Source: CAVRCA01 sp963719345 (lineage in GTDB: Bacteria; Pseudomonadota; Alphaproteobacteria; Acetobacterales; Acetobacteraceae). From it: DNA of 64,000 bases. The translations under genes were made by a program, and so were the position numbers. The DNA lies in NCBI GenBank assembly GCA_963719345.1, contig CAVRCA010000001.1, positions 1,488,001-1,552,000 of the forward strand. Reading direction: 5' to 3'. Below are positions 36,575-45,445 of the stretch, one piece after another. The notes beneath the pieces are model-generated. The model was not told the DNA's origin. It saw only the letters and a program-made list of their open reading frames with translations, and searched no databases. Position 1 is the stretch's first letter, and each line of letters begins with the position of its first letter.

Positions 36575-37411
36575 TCACTGGGCGCGCCAACGCTCTCCCT
36601 CGCGCGCGACCCGCCCCTCGGCCTGCAGCTTCTGGAGATGGGCGAGCACGTTGCGTTCGGCCGCCCGGTGCAGGCGCGGGTCAACATCGGAATAGATCGC
36701 CTGGACCAGTTCGGATGTGGTGGAGCGCTTGCCGCCGGCCAGCGCGTCGGCGATGGCCCGCTCGCGTTGCTGCCGATGGTGCAGCAGTTCCAGCACGAGC
36801 GTGCGCGGCTCGGCGAGCTTCGGCCCGTGGCCGGGCAGATAGAGGTCGTCCTGCCGTTCGAGCAGCTTGTCGAGGCTCTTGAAATAGGCCCGCATGTCGC
36901 CGCTCGGCGGGCTCACGATCGTGCTGGACCACGACATGACGTGGTCGGCGCTGAACAGGATTTTTTCGCCGCCGCGGCCGTTCAGGACGAAGCAGAGATG
37001 GTCGGGCGCGTGGCCCGGCGTGTGCAGCGCGGTCATGCCGGCGATCCCGCCGCCATCGTCGATCTTGATCTCGGGCTCGAACTCCGGGACGGCCTGCTCG
37101 CGAAAGCCGGCCGTGGGCGCTCCGCTCGCCGCCTTCAGCGCGGGGAGTGCGCCGATGTGATCGTGGTGGTGGTGGCTGACCAGGATCAGCCCGATCTTGC
37201 CGCCGGTCTCCCGCAGGATCGTTTCGATGTGCTCCGGATGATCCGCCGGCCCGGGGTCGAGCACCACGACGCCCTCCGGCGTGTCGATCAGGTAGGTGTT
37301 GGTGCCGCGATAGGTCATCGGCCCGGGATTGGCGGCGACGATGCGGCGCACGCCCGCCACCACGGGCAGCGCGACGCCGCGTTCCGGCTCGGGCTCGGTG
37401 AGAAAGGGCAT
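36575..37411 (-). CDS. MBL-fold metallohydrolase, LACTB2-like
   Basis: 278 aa from the ATG at 37411 (MPFLTEPEPERG). The metal site SHHHHDH (79-85) and the later TPGHAPDH and SADHVM are complete, so two zinc ions should bind. A C-terminal winged-helix segment (LHRAAERNVLAHLQKLQAEGRV) is the BLACT_WH domain seen in LACTB2, a single-strand RNA endonuclease in mitochondria, and in bacterial homologues of unknown role. The frame up to 37447 offers a weaker start. Confidence 0.85.
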   Translation of the reverse strand: MPFLTEPEPERGVALPVVAGVRRIVAANPGPMTYRGTNTYLIDTPEGVVVLDPGPADHPEHIETILRETGGKIGLILVSHHHHDHIGALPALKAASGAPTAGFREQAVPEFEPEIKIDDGGGIAGMTALHTPGHAPDHLCFVLNGRGGEKILFSADHVMSWSSTIVSPPSGDMRAYFKSLDKLLERQDDLYLPGHGPKLAEPRTLVLELLHHRQQRERAIADALAGGKRSTTSELVQAIYSDVDPRLHRAAERNVLAHLQKLQAEGRVAREGERWRAQ

Positions 37412-37486
37412 GGCTGAGTAGCATCCCGTCTTGCTGGCCGCCCACAATACAATCGGCCGGGGGATCCGCCAGGGCCGGACGACGTC

Positions 37487-38323
37487 TCAGGCCAGCACGG
37501 CCTCCGCCGCCATGCACACGGCACCCTCGGCGTCGCGGGTCTCGAGGCGGATCTGTCCATCCGCCTCCCAACCCAGCAGTTCGAGTGCATTCTGGTGGAA
37601 GGCGGGTCGTCGGCCGCGGAAGGCGAACCGGGAAATCCGTGCCCCGGGACGTTGGCGACGTACCAGATCGGCGAGCCAGGTCGCCTGCAACGGGCCATGC
37701 ACGATGAGGCCGGGATAGCCCTCCTCGCGCGTGACGTAGTCGAGATCGTAATGGATCCGGTGGCCGTTGGCGGTCAGCGCCGAGTAGCGGAACAGGAGCA
37801 CGGGCCCGGGCTCCACCGTGCGGCGGAACGCCCCGGCAGGCGGCGGCGCTGCCCGCTCGCCTGCCCGGACCGCGGCCCCCTCAGCCCCGCGGTAGACGAT
37901 GTCGTGCTCCTCCTCGATAGCCGGACCCGCCGGTCCGGTGATGGTGTGGCCGACGGTCACGAACACCAGCCGGCCCGAGCCGCCCGATTTCTCCTCTATC
38001 TTGCGGATCGTGCTGGTCCGTTGCACCGGCTCACCGGCGTGCAGCGGGGCGAGGAAGCGAAGCCGGCCGCCGGCCCACATCCGGCGCGGCAGCTCGTGGA
38101 CGGGCGGCAGGAAGCCGCCCCGCTTCGGGTGCCCATCGGGGCCGAGACCGGCGCCCGGCACCCACTCCTGGAACAGCATCCAGTGCCAGAGCGGCGGCAA
38201 ACGGCCACCCGGGGCGACCTCCTCCTCCGCAATGTCCAGGGTCGCGGCCAAGCCGCGGATCAGGACCGGCCAGACGGTGTCGGTGCGCGTCTCGGTCCTG
38301 CCGACATACTCGTCATAGGCCAT
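37487..38323 (-). CDS. HTD2/MaoC-like double hot-dog dehydratase
   Basis: 278 aa. An N-terminal FAS1-like dehydratase half (WHWMLFQEWVPGAGLGPDGHPKRGG, LHAGEPVQRTSTIRKIEEKSG) is followed by a C-terminal half with the hydratase-2 active site FRYSALTANGHRIHYDLDYV and GYPGLIVHGPL (Asp and His). Relatives include mesaconyl-C4-CoA and itaconyl-CoA hydratases. The protein probably hydrates a branched enoyl-CoA dicarboxylate or similar substrate. It is separated from the glycosyltransferase gene by four bases and from the MBL gene by 75 bp. Confidence 0.8.
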   Translation of the reverse strand: MAYDEYVGRTETRTDTVWPVLIRGLAATLDIAEEEVAPGGRLPPLWHWMLFQEWVPGAGLGPDGHPKRGGFLPPVHELPRRMWAGGRLRFLAPLHAGEPVQRTSTIRKIEEKSGGSGRLVFVTVGHTITGPAGPAIEEEHDIVYRGAEGAAVRAGERAAPPPAGAFRRTVEPGPVLLFRYSALTANGHRIHYDLDYVTREEGYPGLIVHGPLQATWLADLVRRQRPGARISRFAFRGRRPAFHQNALELLGWEADGQIRLETRDAEGAVCMAAEAVLA

Positions 38324-38327
38324 GCGG

Positions 38328-39984
38328 TCAGTCCTTCCGGGCGTAGAGACGGAAATGGTCCCACTCAGCAGCCAACTGATAGTGCGACCACATCTCGGCG
38401 AACAGCGGGTGACGCTTGAAATAGGCGATGTAGTCGAACTCGCCGCCGCACCACGGGATGCCCGGCGACGTATCGACGAGGACAGCGCTGGGCGGTGCGC
38501 GGGCGAAATCCTCGGCCACCGTGCGAAAGACGAAGAACTCGGGCCGGTCCATCTCCCACACTTCGCGATAGCGACGACCGTTCGGCAGGCAGCGCTGGTA
38601 GGCGCCCTGCAGCAGCCAGGTGTTCATGGTGCGCAGCGTGTTGCGGGCGCCCGCATAGTCGAGGCCGGGATAGATCGGATAGATGCCGGGCGACAGGACC
38701 AGGACCCGCTCGCCCGCGGCCTCCTGCGCCACGAAGCTGGCCAGTTTGTCGACCGGGCTGCCCGAGTACTGCATCTCCCGCCAAGGCGCCTCGCCGTTGG
38801 ACAGCGCATAGAAGGTGAACAGTGCCGCCAGCAGTGCGGCGACGGGGTGAGAAGCGAACCCACTCGCCGACCGATCGGGGCGCCCCAGCCCAGGCCGGGC
38901 CGCCGCCACCAAGCGGTCGAGCCAGTCGGCTGCCATGACGCCGGCCAGCCCGCAGGCGAACAGCTCGATGGGCACGATGTGGTACGGACCAGCCCTTGTG
39001 CTGCGCCATCGCCGAGGCGAGCGCTCCGAGACCGGCCAAGGCCAGCACGCGCGGCAGCCGACCGGCCGGCCGCAGGAACGACAGCCACACCAGGGGCACC
39101 AGCAGGCACAGCGACGTCGCCAGACGCGGCACCAGCAGCACCTGAGCGGCGGTCAGGTCGCCGATCGCCAGGTAGTACTCCCAGACCAGCGGCACCACCG
39201 TGCCGAGATAATCGGGAAACAGCACGGGGAGCGAAATGAGGTAAAGCGCCCAGACGGCGCCCATAACCCACGGCACGGGATCGGCGGCCCAAGCCCGCAG
39301 GCCGGCGGCCCAGGCGGGAAGCATGGGGCCGCGCGGCGTGCGGCCGACCAGCACGGCAGCCTCCACCAACGCGGGGATCGCCAGGAAATGCGGCTTGAGG
39401 GCAAACGCGAGGCCCGCAATCAGCGCCGTCGCCACCCTTCCGCGCGGTTTCTCGCCCGTCATCCGGCGGGCGGCGACGAGCGCATAGGGCAGCGCCCCAA
39501 CCGCCATCAGGTGCTCGCGCTGACCGAAATCATAGCCGGCGTCCAGCAGGAACAGCAGCGGCAGAACGTCGAGATAGGCGCGCCGGATCGGTGCCTCGCG
39601 CGTCCGGTCCCGCGCGCGCAGCGAGAGCCACCAGCACCCCAGGCCGTAGACCAGGAAGCAGAGTTGCAGGGCGCGCGGCGCATCCAGCGGCGTGACCGAG
39701 GCGATCCAGGCCGGGAACAGGTTGAGCACGAAGATCAGCGGCGGATTGACGTCGATCAGGTCGGAGTAGAGGCGCTCGCCCCCGAGCCACCGCTGCGCAA
39801 ATTCGAGGACGGCGGCGACGTCGTGGTTCAGCGGCGGGCTCAGCACGACGGGCAGGAAGACGAGGGCCGGCAGCAGGGCCCAGGGCAGCCGAATGGCGGA
39901 CCAGGCGATCGGCCATGCGCCGGCCAAGGGCCGCAGCCGCTGCGGCGGCGTCGGCGGCTGCCGCGGAAAATTGCTCATCGTCAT
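38328..39984 (-). pseudogene. GT-C type membrane glycosyltransferase-like protein, +1 frameshift
   Basis: About 551 codons from the ATG at 39984. Many hydrophobic helices and a periplasmic-type acidic loop after the first helix (SPPLNHDVAAVLEF, then GERLYSDLIDVNPPLIF) mark a GT-C-fold enzyme that uses polyprenyl-phosphate sugars (ArnT/GT39/GT87-like). The frame breaks near 38984-38988, after AMAQHKGWS. The C-terminal third (YHIVPIELFACGLAGVM, then a soluble domain ending EWDHFRLYARKD) is in the next frame. One extra base explains it. It is divergent from a GT2 polyprenyl-phosphate transferase operon, with which it probably works. Confidence 0.72.
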
Positions 39985-40072
39985 TTCGGTGTCGTGAATG
40001 CCCACCAATGATGGTCGGCGCAAGGCAAGGCAGGCTTGCACTTTCGACTTAAATTCCTGTCAAAGACACGGA

Positions 40073-40786
40073 ATGGAGACGGGCGAATATCAGCTCATGG
40101 ACGCGCACGAGGCCGATCTGTGGTGGTACCGCGCCCTCCACGCCCGGCTCGTGGACGCGTTGCGGAGCGTGAACGGCATCGTGCTCGATGCCGGCTGCGG
40201 CACCGGCGGCCTGCTCCGGCGGCTCGCGGCCCTGCGCCCCGACCTGCGACTGATCGGATTGGAACGGGATTGCGGTGCGGCCCGCAGGGCGGCAGAGAAA
40301 TCCGGTGTCCCCGTCGCTACCGGAAGCATCAACATCCTGCCCTTCGCCGATGCCAGCTTCGCCGCGGCGCTCGCCGCCGACGTCCTGTGTCACCGCGCGG
40401 TCGAACCCGATCTCGCGCTGGCCGAACTGCGGCGGGTGCTTCGCCCCGGCGGGCTTTTGGTCGTGAACATGCCGGCCTACGCATGGCTGATGTCGGAGCA
40501 CGACCGGCGCGTGCACAACGCGCGGCGTCAGTCCGCCCGCGAGGTGGGCGTCATGCTCGGCCAAGCGGGCTTTGCCGTAATCCGCCTTCGTTACTGGAAC
40601 AGCCTGCTGTTCCCCCTGATGATCGCGCAGCGCAAGCTCCGCCGTCGCCATCAATCCGCCTCGGATGTGACCCGCTTTCCGCCATGGCTGGATGCGAGCT
40701 TGCACGCGGTCGCCCTGCTCGAGCGTCGGCTGCCGGTGCCGCTGCCGGTGGGCGGCTCGGTGCTCGCCACGGCGCGGCGCACATGA
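40073..40786 (+). CDS. Class I SAM-dependent methyltransferase
   Basis: 237 aa from the ATG at 40073 (METGEYQLMDAHE). The SAM motif IVLDAGCGTGG (37-47) is followed by IGLERD, SINILPFADASFAAALAADVLCHRAV and VLRPGGLLVVNMPAYAWLMSEHDRRVHNARR. The last block, with the WLMSEHD pattern, is typical of methyltransferases that accompany polyprenyl-phosphate glycosyltransferases. First of three overlapping genes (ATGA overlaps follow). An O- or N-methylated lipid-linked sugar is one possible product; that is an inference. Confidence 0.82.
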   Translation: METGEYQLMDAHEADLWWYRALHARLVDALRSVNGIVLDAGCGTGGLLRRLAALRPDLRLIGLERDCGAARRAAEKSGVPVATGSINILPFADASFAAALAADVLCHRAVEPDLALAELRRVLRPGGLLVVNMPAYAWLMSEHDRRVHNARRQSAREVGVMLGQAGFAVIRLRYWNSLLFPLMIAQRKLRRRHQSASDVTRFPPWLDASLHAVALLERRLPVPLPVGGSVLATARRT

Positions 40787-41808
40787 ACGAGAGCGATTCG
40801 CTGATGGATACCATGATGACCAGCGAGCCGGCGCTATCCGGACGAGAGCCGGGGACCCCGGTCGGATTGTCGATCGTGGTCCCCGTCTACAACGGGGCGG
40901 CGTCGGTCGGCCGGCTGGTCGCGGTCCTGAGCTCGCTGCGACCGGCAGGCGACCTTGAGATCGTGCTGGTGAACGACGGCAGCCCCGACGGCTCGGCGGA
41001 GGTCTGTCGGGAGTTGCTGCGCATCGCGACCGTGCCGATCACCTATATCGAGCACTCCCGCAACTTCGGCGAGCACAACGCGGTCATGACCGGCCTGCGG
41101 CACGCCCGCGGCGCCTTCGTCATCACCATGGACGACGACCTGCAGAACCCGCCCGAGGAGGTGGTCCGCCTCTACGACCACGCCCGGCTTGGCGGCTGGG
41201 ACGTGGTCTATACACGCTCGCCGACGCGGGCCCACGCACGCTGGCGCAATCTCGGCAGCCGCTTCGCCAACAAGGTGGCCGACTGGCTCATCCACAAGCC
41301 GAAGGGCCTCTACCTTTCATCATTTCGTTGCATGTCCGCGCTAGTGGTGGATGCAGTGACCCGGTATCGCGGTCCCTACCCCTACGTGGACGGACTGGTC
41401 ATGCAGGTGACCCAGCGGATCGACAGCATCGAGGTGCGCCATCTGCCGCGGGCGGAGGGACAATCGAACTACAACCTTCGGCGGCTGGTGCGGCTCTGGC
41501 TCAACCTGGCGACAAGCTTCTCCCTCGCGCCGCTGCGGCTGGCGACCATCGCCGGCGTCCTGCTCGCGTTGCTGGGCGGCTTCGGCGCGGCGGTGGTGTT
41601 CACCCAGGCGCTGTTCTCCAAGGCGTCGCCCTCGGGCTGGGCTTCGACGATGGTGGTGATCCTGATCGTATCGGGCGTGCAGTCGATGATCCTCGGCGCG
41701 ATGGGCGAGTATGTCGGCCGCACGTTCCTCTCCGCCAACGGCAAGCCGCAGGGCACGGTCCGCATGGTGGAACGCAGCGCCGTCCCGGCGGAGCAGGATC
41801 GCCCATGA
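40783..41808 (+). CDS. Polyprenyl-phosphate glycosyltransferase family 2, ArnC/GtrB/DPM1-like
   Basis: 341 aa. The GT-A domain has LSIVVPVYNGAASVG, LVNDGSPDGS and the acidic metal site TMDDDLQNPPEE (DDD at 117-119). Two transmembrane helices at the C-terminus (TIAGVLLALLGGFGAAVVF, VVILIVSGVQSMILGAMGEYVGRTF) are characteristic of enzymes that load sugars onto undecaprenyl phosphate at the inner face of the membrane. ATGA overlaps join it to the methyltransferase and to the ArnE-like gene. Likely a donor-forming enzyme for modifying a surface glycan or lipid. Confidence 0.9.
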   Translation: MNESDSLMDTMMTSEPALSGREPGTPVGLSIVVPVYNGAASVGRLVAVLSSLRPAGDLEIVLVNDGSPDGSAEVCRELLRIATVPITYIEHSRNFGEHNAVMTGLRHARGAFVITMDDDLQNPPEEVVRLYDHARLGGWDVVYTRSPTRAHARWRNLGSRFANKVADWLIHKPKGLYLSSFRCMSALVVDAVTRYRGPYPYVDGLVMQVTQRIDSIEVRHLPRAEGQSNYNLRRLVRLWLNLATSFSLAPLRLATIAGVLLALLGGFGAAVVFTQALFSKASPSGWASTMVVILIVSGVQSMILGAMGEYVGRTFLSANGKPQGTVRMVERSAVPAEQDRP

Positions 41809-42137
41809 TCCCGTACTGGATCCTGCTGGCGGCGGCGATCACCACCAGCATGCTGGGTCAGGCGTTGCTCAAGGCCGGCGCCGCCGCCCCGAACTTCGTC
41901 GCCCAGTTGTTCGACCGGCATACCGTGATCGGGCTCGGGCTCTATGGCGGGGCGGCGCTGCTCTACATCTCCGCGCTGCGTCGCATCCCGATGTCGGTCG
42001 CCCTGCCTTGCACGGCGGCATCCTACGCCGCCGCCCTGCTGGTCGGGCATTTCGCGTTCGACGAGCCGATCGGGGGCGCCCAGCTCGCGGCGATCGGCCT
42101 GATCTCCGCGGGTGTTCTGTTGCTCGCGGCGGCCTGA
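41805..42137 (+). CDS. Small multidrug resistance/ArnE-like membrane protein
   Basis: 110 aa with four hydrophobic segments (YWILLAAAITTSMLGQALL, VIGLGLYGGAALLYISAL, VALPCTAASYAAALLVGHF, LAAIGLISAGVLLLAAA). The EmrE-type fold includes the undecaprenyl-phosphate-aminoarabinose flippase subunits ArnE/ArnF. Overlap with an ArnC/GtrB-like gene supports a role as flippase for a lipid-linked sugar rather than drug export. Here the usual partner subunit (ArnF) is not seen, so it may act as a homodimer. Confidence 0.8.
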   Translation: MIPYWILLAAAITTSMLGQALLKAGAAAPNFVAQLFDRHTVIGLGLYGGAALLYISALRRIPMSVALPCTAASYAAALLVGHFAFDEPIGGAQLAAIGLISAGVLLLAAA

Positions 42138-42142
42138 GCCGG

Positions 42143-45100
42143 CTACCAGGTGTCCACGTGGGGGCGCTTCTTGCCCTCGCGCGGCGCCGGGGCGCGGGCG
42201 GTGCGCAGGCCGCGCATGATCCACCGCCGGGTCTCCGCCGGGTCGATCACGTCGTCGATTTCCAGCATCTGCGCCACCGCGATCGCCTTGCCGCGGGTAT
42301 AGAGCTCATCGACCCGACGACGATACTCGGCATCCCGCTCGGCGGGATCCTCGATCGCGGCCAGCTCGTTGCGATATGCGAGCCGGACCGCGCCCTCCAG
42401 CCCCATGCCGCCGAACTCGCCGGTCGGCCATGAGACGTTGAACCAGGGCGCATGGAACGAGCCGCCGGCCATCGCCTGAGCGCCCAACCCGTAGCCCTTG
42501 CGCAGCACTATGGTGAAGAACGGCACCGAGATGTTGGCGCCGACCACGAACATGCGGCAGACCCGACGCACCTGGGCCGACTTCTCCGCCTCCGGCCCGA
42601 CCATGAAGCCCGGCGTGTCGCACAGCGACAGCACCGGGATGTCATAGGCGTCGCAGAGCTGGACGAAGCGCGCCGCCTTGTCCGCCGCCTCGGCATCGAT
42701 TGCGCCCGCGAGGTGCATCGGATTGTTGGCGATCAGCCCGAGCGGCCGCCCCTCGATGCGGATGAGCGCGGTGATCATGCCGAGGCCGAAGTCCCGCCGC
42801 AGCTCGAGCACCGAGCCGGTATCGGCAAGCGTCTCGATCACCGCGCGGATGTCGTAGACACGCAGCCGGTTTTCCGGGATCAAGCGGCGCAGCCCACGCT
42901 GGTCGGCACAGGTCCAATCGGGCACCGAACCCTGGAAATAGGACAGATAACGCCTGGCGACCGCGACCGCCGCGGCTTCGTCGCGCACCAGCACGTCGAT
43001 CACGCCGTTCGGCGCCTGTACGCTGACGGGGCCGACCTCCTCGGGCTTGAACACGCCCAGGCCGCCGCCCTCGATCATCGCCGGACCGCCCATGCCTAGG
43101 CTGGTGCTCTCGGTCGCGATGATGACGTCGCAGCAGCCGAGCAATGCCGCGTTGCCGGCGAAGCACCTTCCATGCACGATGCCGATCAGCGGGATCAGCC
43201 CCGACAGTCCGGCGAAGCTGCGGAAGGTCGGCACATCGAGGCTGGCCGCCGTAGTGAGCTGCTTGTCGGTATCGCCCGGCCGGCCGCCGCCGCCTTCCGC
43301 GAACAGCACCAGCGGACGACGCATCTCCTGTGCAAGCCGAAAGATGCGGTCCTGCTTCTTGTGGTTCATCGTGCCCTGGGTGCCGGCGAGCACCATGTAG
43401 TCGTAGGCCACGACGATGGTGGACGCGCGCTCCTCGCCGTGCTGCGCGGCGTTCACCGTGCCGATGCCGGCGACCAGCCCGTCGGCCGGCGTGGTGCGCA
43501 GCAGCTCCTCGGGTGTACGCCGGCTGCGCTGGGCCGCGACCGTCAATGCGCCATACTCGACGAAGCTGCCCGGATCGCAGAGGTCGTCCACGTTTTCGCG
43601 CACCGTGCGTCCGCCCTGGCGACGACGTCGCGCGACCGCATTCGCGCGGGCAGCATCGAGCGTCAGCCCGTGCCGGGCGATGCTCTCGGCGAGATCGGGG
43701 CGGATCGCGTCCAGATCGATTTTTTCCACGTCGGCCTCGTCCGCCGCTTCGACCGCACGCGGCTCGATGAACAGCAGTGGCTCGCCGGGCGAAAGAACGG
43801 CGCCGCGCGCCGCCGTGATCTGGCGCACCATGCCGGCGACCGCCGCAGGGATGAGATGCTCCATCTTCATCGCTTCGAGCACCGCCACTGCTTGACCGGC
43901 GCGCACCAGGTCGCCAACCGCAACGTCCACCGAAACCACGGAGCCCTGCATCGGGGCGACCACCGCGACAGTCCCGGGCGGACCGGCCGCTTCAGCCGGC
44001 TTTTCCCGCACGGCGGCTGCGTCGGTGAAGAACGGATCGGCGGCATCGGCGCCCGCGGCATGCACCAGTTTGGCGGCGTGCTCGTCGAGCCAGCGCGTCG
44101 TGACCGCGTTCGAGGCCACATCGCCGTCCCGCAGCAGAGCGGCCAGAAAGCCGACATTGGTGCGCACGCCCTCGATGCGGAACTCCGCCAATGCCCGGCG
44201 AGCACGAACGAGCGCATCCGCATAGTCCGACGACGGCGCGTGGACGATGAGCTTGGCCAGGAGAGAATCGAACGTGGACACGGTACGATAGCCCGCGTAG
44301 CCGAACCCATCGACCCGCACGCCGGGGCCGGAAGGCGGGTCGTAGCGGGAGAGCGTCCCGCCCGACGGCAACGCCGTGCCGTCCGCGCGCATCCGCTCCA
44401 TGTTGACGCGGAGCTGGATTGCGTGACCGCGTGGCGGCGGAACGTCAGGCTGGCGCAAGCCGAGCGCGGTCAGCGTCGCGCCGCCGGCGATGCGCAACTG
44501 CGTCTTGACCAGATCGACCCCGAACACCTCCTCCGTCACGGTGTGCTCGACCTGGAGGCGCGGGTTGGCCTCGATGAAAACGAAGCGACGCGGATCGTCG
44601 GCGTCCAGCAGGAACTCGAACGTGCCGAGACCGCGATAGCGCACGGTTTCGGCCATGCGTATTGCCGCCTCGGTGATCGCGGCACGTTGCCCGGCGGTCA
44701 GGGTCGGGCTGGGCGCGATCTCCATCAGCTTCTGATGGCGACGCTGGATGGTGCATTCGCGCTCGCCCAGGTGGGAGACGCCGCCCTCGCCGTCGCCGAC
44801 GATCTGCACCTCGATGTGGCGCGCCCGCGTGATCAGCTCCTCGACGTACACCTCGTCGCGGCCGAATGCGCGAAGCGCCTCGGAGCGGCAGCGGGCGATG
44901 GCGTCGTCCAGCTCCGCCGCCTTCGCGGCCACGCGCATCCCGCGACCGCCGCCGCCGGCGACGGCCTTCACCATCAGGGCGGCGCCTGCGCCCAGCGTTG
45001 CGAAAAAATCCTGCGCCTGCTCGAGGCTGGTCGGCCCCGACGTGCCGCGCGACACCGGCACTTCGCACCGACGTGCCAGCTCACGCGCCTGCGTCTTGTC

Positions 45101-45442
45101 GCCAAAAAGTTCCAGCACATCCGGCGAGGGGCCGACGAAGATCAATCCGGCCTGGGCGCAGGAGCGCGCGAACCCCGCGTTCTCGGCGAGAAAGCCGTAG
45201 CCCGGGTGCACGGCGTCGCAGCCCGCCTCGGACGCATTGGCCACGATCTGCGCGATGTCGAGATAGGCCGCCGGACCGGCCCCGCGCAGGGGCCGCGCCT
45301 CATCGGCGCGCCGGACATGCAGGGATCGTGAATCGTCTTCCGAAAACACGGCGACCGACGAGACCCCGAGCTCGGCGCAGGCACGCGCGATCCGGATCGC
45401 GATCTCGGCGCGATTGGCGATCAGCAGCCGCTTGACGGGCAA
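42143..45442 (-). CDS. Single-chain acyl-CoA carboxylase (biotin carboxylase-BCCP-carboxyltransferase)
   Basis: 1099 aa. Residues about 1-450 are biotin carboxylase (KRLLIANRAEIAIRI, AVAGGGGRGMRVA, EANPRLQVEHTVTE). A biotinyl domain follows at about 490-560, with K526 in EAMKME. From about 590 a full carboxyltransferase is fused (GTMNHKKQDRIFRLAQEMRRP, GRCFAGNAALLGCCDVIIAT, CDTPGFMVGPEAEKSAQVRRV). Most acyl-CoA carboxylases split these parts over two or three genes, as liuB/liuD do in this window. Single-chain enzymes of this kind are known from mycobacteria and some proteobacteria and accept varied acyl-CoAs. It is followed after its own start by a crotonase gene upstream on the same strand (3 bp gap), suggesting a two-gene acyl-CoA pathway. 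Confidence 0.9.
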   Translation of the reverse strand: MPVKRLLIANRAEIAIRIARACAELGVSSVAVFSEDDSRSLHVRRADEARPLRGAGPAAYLDIAQIVANASEAGCDAVHPGYGFLAENAGFARSCAQAGLIFVGPSPDVLELFGDKTQARELARRCEVPVSRGTSGPTSLEQAQDFFATLGAGAALMVKAVAGGGGRGMRVAAKAAELDDAIARCRSEALRAFGRDEVYVEELITRARHIEVQIVGDGEGGVSHLGERECTIQRRHQKLMEIAPSPTLTAGQRAAITEAAIRMAETVRYRGLGTFEFLLDADDPRRFVFIEANPRLQVEHTVTEEVFGVDLVKTQLRIAGGATLTALGLRQPDVPPPRGHAIQLRVNMERMRADGTALPSGGTLSRYDPPSGPGVRVDGFGYAGYRTVSTFDSLLAKLIVHAPSSDYADALVRARRALAEFRIEGVRTNVGFLAALLRDGDVASNAVTTRWLDEHAAKLVHAAGADAADPFFTDAAAVREKPAEAAGPPGTVAVVAPMQGSVVSVDVAVGDLVRAGQAVAVLEAMKMEHLIPAAVAGMVRQITAARGAVLSPGEPLLFIEPRAVEAADEADVEKIDLDAIRPDLAESIARHGLTLDAARANAVARRRRQGGRTVRENVDDLCDPGSFVEYGALTVAAQRSRRTPEELLRTTPADGLVAGIGTVNAAQHGEERASTIVVAYDYMVLAGTQGTMNHKKQDRIFRLAQEMRRPLVLFAEGGGGRPGDTDKQLTTAASLDVPTFRSFAGLSGLIPLIGIVHGRCFAGNAALLGCCDVIIATESTSLGMGGPAMIEGGGLGVFKPEEVGPVSVQAPNGVIDVLVRDEAAAVAVARRYLSYFQGSVPDWTCADQRGLRRLIPENRLRVYDIRAVIETLADTGSVLELRRDFGLGMITALIRIEGRPLGLIANNPMHLAGAIDAEAADKAARFVQLCDAYDIPVLSLCDTPGFMVGPEAEKSAQVRRVCRMFVVGANISVPFFTIVLRKGYGLGAQAMAGGSFHAPWFNVSWPTGEFGGMGLEGAVRLAYRNELAAIEDPAERDAEYRRRVDELYTRGKAIAVAQMLEIDDVIDPAETRRWIMRGLRTARAPAPREGKKRPHVDTW

Positions 45443-45445
45443 AGC

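Noticed and set aside
43172..45331. 719-codon plus-strand open frame antisense to the carboxylase
   Set aside because: High-GC shadow of the fused carboxylase; no recognisable domain.
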